Of a DNA stretch of 9,562 nucleotides, positions 6,695 to 9,562 are shown one piece after another. The stretch comes from Candidatus Helarchaeota archaeon. GTDB taxonomy: Archaea > Asgardarchaeota > Lokiarchaeia > Helarchaeales > HEL-GB-A. The notes under the pieces are model-generated. The model made no database searches, was not told where the DNA came from, and saw nothing but the letters and a program-made list of their open reading frames with translations. The stretch is taken from positions 1-9,562 of the forward strand of contig JAEOSY010000295.1 in NCBI GenBank assembly GCA_016840125.1. The letters are read 5' to 3'. Made by a program: the position numbers and the translations under genes. The number at the start of each line of letters is the position of its first letter. The first letter of the stretch is position 1.

Positions 6695-6705
6695 AAAAGG
6701 AGGGA
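6695..6705 (+). promoter_or_regulatory. Strong Shine-Dalgarno site of the MBL-fold gene
   Basis: AAAAGGAGGGA contains a full GGAGG core 11 nt before the ATG at 6715. It is the strongest ribosome binding site in the window and fixes this start. Confidence 0.75.
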
Positions 6706-6714
6706 AACCAATAC

Positions 6715-7608
6715 ATGTTCCAGGAAATTGCTGAAAACATTTGGTTTATCCAGGGTAAGAATCGAGGGCAATACCCCTATTCTAACTCGCTTTACATAAA
6801 TGATAAGAAGAAGCTATTAATTGATACTGGGATTGGGCGATCTATCATTAGGAAGCTCCTAAAACAGTTTGGTCAGCCGGATATCATCCTGTACTCCCAC
6901 TGGCACGAAGACCATATGACCTACAAAGATCTGTTTAAATCTACAAGGTATATCCACGAGAAGGATAAGCACATGGTAATTTCCAAGGAGAAACTTTACA
7001 GGGGGCTCGGGATGAACACACAGAAACTAATACATGCCCATGAAAGTTTCCTTAAAGCCTTTAATTACCAACCTTTAGATGCCGTCGATACATTTATAGA
7101 TGGACAAGTTTTTGATTTAGGGAATTATCAAGTAAAAGTTTTTCATACACCTGGGCATTCTGCTGGACACGTTTGTTTCGAGTTCTCCGCAGGTGACCTC
7201 ATTTTTGCAAGTGATATTGACCTTAGACGCTTTGGGCCATGGTACGGGGGATTGGACTCGGACATTCATGCCTTCCAACGTTCCATAGATCTGCTCATCC
7301 AAAAATCTCCAGGAACCTTAATTAGTAGTCATATGGGAATTATCACTGAAGATATTCCCACTAGCTTAACACGGTTCTCATCCATCATTGAAAAACGCAC
7401 AAGACGGCTCCTAGACTTTCTGAAGGAAGAACATAGTCTGCCTGAAATTATCCCCCAAGCGCTCATACACGGAAAGTTTTTCAAACCCCAAATTTACAAA
7501 ACACCGCGTATTTTCGCGGCTGAACGAATGATGCTCCAAAAACATCTCGAACTACTATTAGCAACGAAAAAAATAGAAGTCCAGGATGGACGATTTAGAT
7601 CTATATAG
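6715..7608 (+). CDS. Metallo-beta-lactamase-fold hydrolase with winged-helix-like C-terminus (297 aa)
   Basis: A cytoplasmic hydrolase of the metallo-beta-lactamase superfamily that should bind two metal ions. All ligands are visible: His62, His64, Asp66 and His67 in SHWHEDHM, His148 in TPGHSAGH, Asp167 in ASDID and His206 in SSHMG. The N-terminal strand pair (NSLYINDKKKLLIDTG) is typical. After the catalytic domain, residues from about 225 form a helical region (RRLLDFLKEEHSLPEI, ERMMLQKHLELLLATKKIE) like the small C-terminal domain of LACTB2-type and glyoxalase II-like relatives. The natural substrate cannot be read from sequence; a thioester, RNA or ester hydrolase are all possible. The ATG has the window's best Shine-Dalgarno site. 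It ends 6 bp from the end of hypE on the opposite strand. It probably stands alone, since the hicA remnant lies upstream. Its composition is closer to the hyp genes than to the accessory stretch. Confidence 0.88.
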   Translation: MFQEIAENIWFIQGKNRGQYPYSNSLYINDKKKLLIDTGIGRSIIRKLLKQFGQPDIILYSHWHEDHMTYKDLFKSTRYIHEKDKHMVISKEKLYRGLGMNTQKLIHAHESFLKAFNYQPLDAVDTFIDGQVFDLGNYQVKVFHTPGHSAGHVCFEFSAGDLIFASDIDLRRFGPWYGGLDSDIHAFQRSIDLLIQKSPGTLISSHMGIITEDIPTSLTRFSSIIEKRTRRLLDFLKEEHSLPEIIPQALIHGKFFKPQIYKTPRIFAAERMMLQKHLELLLATKKIEVQDGRFRSI

Positions 7609-7614
7609 AAATAT

Positions 7615-8655
7615 TTAGCAAACTCTAGGTATAGGTTCACCATAGGGCATTTCTACGATGCGGTGCCCCCCGACTTGGGTTTCGAGAATAACCATTCCGG
7701 GTCGTTCAGTTTTTACCGTTCCAATAATTACAGCATCCTTCCCGTACTTTGTTTTTTTAATTGCACTTAAGACGTTAGCAGCATCTTTTTCACTAACACC
7801 AATCAAAGCTTTGCCTTCACAGGTCACTTCAAACGGATCGATGCCTAGCATCTCGCTGGCAGCATGAACTGCTTTCTTGATTGGGATTTGATCTTCTTTC
7901 AACCATATACTAACATTAGACTTCTCAGCGAATTCGTTTAACGCGGCTGCGATCCCCCCACGAGTAGGGTCTTTCATGGCAGTAATATGACCAGCGTTTA
8001 AGGCAGCTTGAATAGTTTCAACTAGAGGAGCAGTGTCCGAAATTAATTCAGTTTCAAATTCAATCCCTTCACGATGCGCCATAATAGCGATTCCATGATC
8101 CCCAATCGAACCTGTGATGATGATCTTATCCCCAAGCTTCAGCCCTGAATCCAAAATCATTTGACCTTTCTTAACACTACCAATACCAAAGGTGGAAATC
8201 AAAATTTGATCTATATTTCCTTTGGGGACTACTTTAAAATCGCCTGCAATTATGGCAACCCCAGCTTCTTTCGCGGTTTGATTCATAGTTTCGAGGATTT
8301 CTTTTAATTTTGCGGTTTCGAAACCTTCCTCTACTACAATTGTATCTGCAATCGCAAGTGGGGTGCCTCCCATCATAAGAATATCATTTACAGTTCCAGA
8401 AATCGCTAATTTTCCAATATTTCCCCCTGGATAGAAAATGGGGTGTACCGCATGAGCATCTCCCGCAAAAACAATCTGGTGGCCTTGAAATGGAACGGTC
8501 CCTCCATCATCTAATTCTTTCAAGCCAATTCCATTCGGAACATTTTTCTCTGTGATGATATCAGAAATTAAATGGATAATTTCACCCATGATCGTACCTC
8601 CAGCCCCATGCGCTAAGGAGATCCGTTCTGGCACTTTATCTTTTTTAGCACCCAA
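7615..8655 (-). CDS. hypE: HypE, carbamoyl dehydratase (346 aa)
   Basis: HypE accepts a carbamoyl group from HypF on its C-terminal Cys and uses ATP to dehydrate it to a thiocyanate, the cyanide donor for the [NiFe] hydrogenase iron. The protein ends in PRVC, with Cys346 as the required last residue. It has the PurM-like ATP-binding motifs LAHGAGG (15-20), ELDDGG (47-52), GGNIGKLAISGTVNDILMMG (77-96), AGDFKVV and KDPTRGG (228-234). The length is normal. The start is TTG at 8655: a TGA lies three codons upstream in frame and no ATG occurs before the conserved motifs. The next candidate, GTG at codon 8 (8634), has no ribosome site. A TATA-like palindrome is centred about 28 bp upstream of the TTG, which supports that choice. 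hypC lies 95 bp upstream on the same strand, so the two may share a transcript or hypE may have its own promoter. Confidence 0.96.
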   Translation of the reverse strand: MGAKKDKVPERISLAHGAGGTIMGEIIHLISDIITEKNVPNGIGLKELDDGGTVPFQGHQIVFAGDAHAVHPIFYPGGNIGKLAISGTVNDILMMGGTPLAIADTIVVEEGFETAKLKEILETMNQTAKEAGVAIIAGDFKVVPKGNIDQILISTFGIGSVKKGQMILDSGLKLGDKIIITGSIGDHGIAIMAHREGIEFETELISDTAPLVETIQAALNAGHITAMKDPTRGGIAAALNEFAEKSNVSIWLKEDQIPIKKAVHAASEMLGIDPFEVTCEGKALIGVSEKDAANVLSAIKKTKYGKDAVIIGTVKTERPGMVILETQVGGHRIVEMPYGEPIPRVC

Positions 8656-8678
8656 TTCAATTCACACTCACTTCATTG

Positions 8679-8688
8679 GATAATTATC
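8679..8688 (-). promoter_or_regulatory. Candidate TATA-like box for hypE
   Basis: GATAATTATC, itself a 10-bp palindrome, is centred about 28 bp before the TTG start of hypE. The spacing equals that of the boxes before hypC and the membrane protein gene. Confidence 0.3.
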
Positions 8689-8723
8689 AATGCAAGGTAA
8701 TAATAAAATTCTCTGATGATTTC

Positions 8724-8739
8724 AAAAATAAGTATTTTT
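8724..8739 (-). terminator. A/T-rich inverted repeat with T5 after hypC
   Basis: AAAAATA and TATTTTT, 2 bases apart, lie just after the hypC stop and give a short T tract on the minus strand. This is a weak terminator candidate that may allow readthrough into hypE. Confidence 0.25.
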
Positions 8740-8750
8740 AATTGTTAGGG

Positions 8751-8975
8751 TCATTCAAGACTCGCTGCAAGTTCATCAAAGAGTTTTAAGCGTTCCTCTG
8801 CCTCTTCTTTATTTAAGATTTCAATTGCGTAGCCTGCATGAACGATCACATAATCTTCTAATGAGATATTTTCGATAAGTGAAATACCAACCCGTCGGGT
8901 AATGCCCCCAAAATCTACCTTCGCATAATTGGCATCTATAAGTTCAATAACCTTTCCAGGAACTGCCAAGCACAT
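8751..8975 (-). CDS. hypC: HypC, hydrogenase assembly chaperone (74 aa)
   Basis: HypC is the small chaperone that, with HypD, carries the iron during assembly of Fe(CN)2CO and then delivers it to the hydrogenase large subunit. The N-terminus is the diagnostic MCLAVPGKV, with Cys2 becoming the exposed iron ligand after removal of Met. The OB-fold barrel follows (AKVDFGGITRRVGISLI), then DYVIVHAGYAIEIL with the conserved His46, then the C-terminal helix KEEAEERLKLFDEL. Length is typical. The ATG at 8975 is fixed by the Cys2 motif. GGGTAGGT lies only 3 nt before it, which is close for a ribosome site, while a TATA-like box centred about 27 bp upstream would give a nearly leaderless mRNA. hypE follows after 95 bp. 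Only one HypC/HupF-type gene is visible, so no guess can be made as to which hydrogenase it serves. Confidence 0.97.
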   Translation of the reverse strand: MCLAVPGKVIELIDANYAKVDFGGITRRVGISLIENISLEDYVIVHAGYAIEILNKEEAEERLKLFDELAASLE

Positions 8976-8996
8976 TGTACCTACCCATATACTGAT

Positions 8997-9006
8997 TTTT
9001 ATAAAA
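8997..9006 (-). promoter_or_regulatory. TATA-like box for hypC
   Basis: TTTTATAAAA is centred about 27 bp before the hypC ATG, between hypC and the T tract that ends the upstream gene. This is the standard position for an archaeal promoter making a leaderless or very short-leader transcript. Confidence 0.45.
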
Positions 9007-9043
9007 TACTACTAATTCTCCTTCTTTACAATGATAACTACGT

Positions 9044-9050
9044 AAAAAAA
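9044..9050 (-). terminator. T7 tract after the PLP enzyme gene
   Basis: Seven T on the minus strand begin 6 nt after the TAG stop of the D-serine dehydratase-like gene, without a hairpin. This fits an archaeal terminator separating it from hypC. Confidence 0.45.
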
Positions 9051-9056
9051 TGTTTG

Positions 9057-9562
9057 CTATTCACGCATTCCCCGAGCAGGAATGAGCCACCTATCAATGA
9101 CTTCACCTTTTTGGATCACATACAAGAAATCATAGAGATTGACGGTGGGACATATGTGTGCTGGGATGGCTTCAATCTTATCACCTATTTTGAACTCAAG
9201 CTTTGAACTGTAGGTGCATTGACAATGTTCTTCCGATAGCGCCATAACTTTAATTTTTCGCCCATATCCCTTGAATTTAGGAGCACCATTATCGTTACTT
9301 ATCGATTTCGAACCCATATCAAGGGTGAAAATATCCGAAGTGGGTTTATTGTTTATGGTGGCTAAGATTGTGGCCGAAATTTCTAATTCAGGAACAGTAG
9401 AGTTAATATGGTGATCATTAAAGACATAGGTGCCTGGTTGAATTTCCGTAATCCCAGGGTATTTACCAGTGATCATGTAAGTTCCGGAGCCCGCAGCTGA
9501 GATAGTGGGACATTCAATACCCGCATTTTCAATTAATTGTTTCGTTTCAACAGCCAACTTCA
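9057..9562 (-). CDS. D-serine dehydratase / D-threonine aldolase-like PLP enzyme, C-terminal part (5' end outside window)
   Basis: This is the C-terminal part of an alanine racemase-fold (fold III) PLP enzyme of the D-serine dehydratase-like/D-threonine aldolase family, which acts on D-amino acids with a metal beside PLP. Visible family features are the PTISAAGSGT loop, EIQPGTYVFND, LDMGSKSIS, KGYGR, SEEHCQC and IPAHICPTVNLYD. The HxC in that last motif (about 9150-9158) matches the His and Cys that hold zinc in D-serine dehydratase. WLIPARG closes the domain. The frame is open to the window edge (KLAVETKQ), so the TTG at 9557 is not the true start, and the N-terminal barrel with the PLP lysine is missing. 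D-serine dehydratase, D-threonine aldolase and related lyases cannot be told apart from this part. It lies upstream of hypC on the same strand with a T tract and a promoter-like box between, so it is probably separate from the hyp genes. Confidence 0.87.
   Translation of the reverse strand, partial: KLAVETKQLIENAGIECPTISAAGSGTYMITGKYPGITEIQPGTYVFNDHHINSTVPELEISATILATINNKPTSDIFTLDMGSKSISNDNGAPKFKGYGRKIKVMALSEEHCQCTYSSKLEFKIGDKIEAIPAHICPTVNLYDFLYVIQKGEVIDRWLIPARGMRE

Noticed and set aside
4226..6714. Transposon or insertion sequence spanning the accessory stretch
   Set aside because: No transposase, integrase, terminal inverted repeats or target-site duplication could be found by eye at the edges.
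1..9562. CRISPR array or other regular repeat array
   Set aside because: No repeated unit with regular spacing was seen on either strand.

Overview
The window looks archaeal. TATA-like boxes lie 27-29 bp upstream of several start codons, T-tracts rather than hairpins follow genes, there is a geranylgeranyl-reductase-type flavoprotein and a short HicB, and TTG/GTG starts are frequent. The moderately AT-rich composition and protein style would fit an uncultured lineage such as an Asgard-type archaeon, but I cannot fix the taxon from sequence alone.

Layout. (1) Positions 1-4225, plus strand: the 3' end of hypD, then a complete hypF 11 nt downstream, then a FAD-dependent oxidoreductase of the geranylgeranyl reductase superfamily. 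(2) Positions about 4226-6714: a visibly AT-richer accessory stretch. It holds a minus-strand pair (a small two-CxxC zinc-ribbon protein followed by a GNAT-like protein), a divergent six-helix membrane protein of unknown function, a gene-poor stretch with a possible decayed ORF, and a hicB antitoxin gene followed by a broken hicA toxin gene. (3) Positions 6715-7608, plus strand: a metallo-beta-lactamase-fold hydrolase with a full set of metal ligands. It converges tail to tail, with a 6-bp gap, on hypE. (4) Positions 7615-9562, minus strand: hypE, hypC and the C-terminal part of a D-serine dehydratase/D-threonine aldolase-like PLP enzyme that runs off the window.

How the genes work together. 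HypC, HypD, HypE and HypF make and carry the Fe(CN)2CO group of [NiFe] hydrogenases. HypF makes carbamoyl-adenylate and passes the carbamoyl group to the C-terminal Cys of HypE (present here as PRVC). HypE dehydrates it to thiocyanate, and the cyanide moves to iron held between HypC Cys2 and HypD. All four of these factors are in the window; HypA, HypB and the hydrogenase subunits are not. The hyp genes form two blocks on opposite strands, with the accessory stretch and the MBL gene between them.

I found no CRISPR array, tRNA, rRNA, intact insertion sequence or clearly new system. The best leads are the hicBA locus, in which the toxin is dead but the antitoxin is open, the two-gene zinc-ribbon/GNAT cassette, and the orphan membrane protein.
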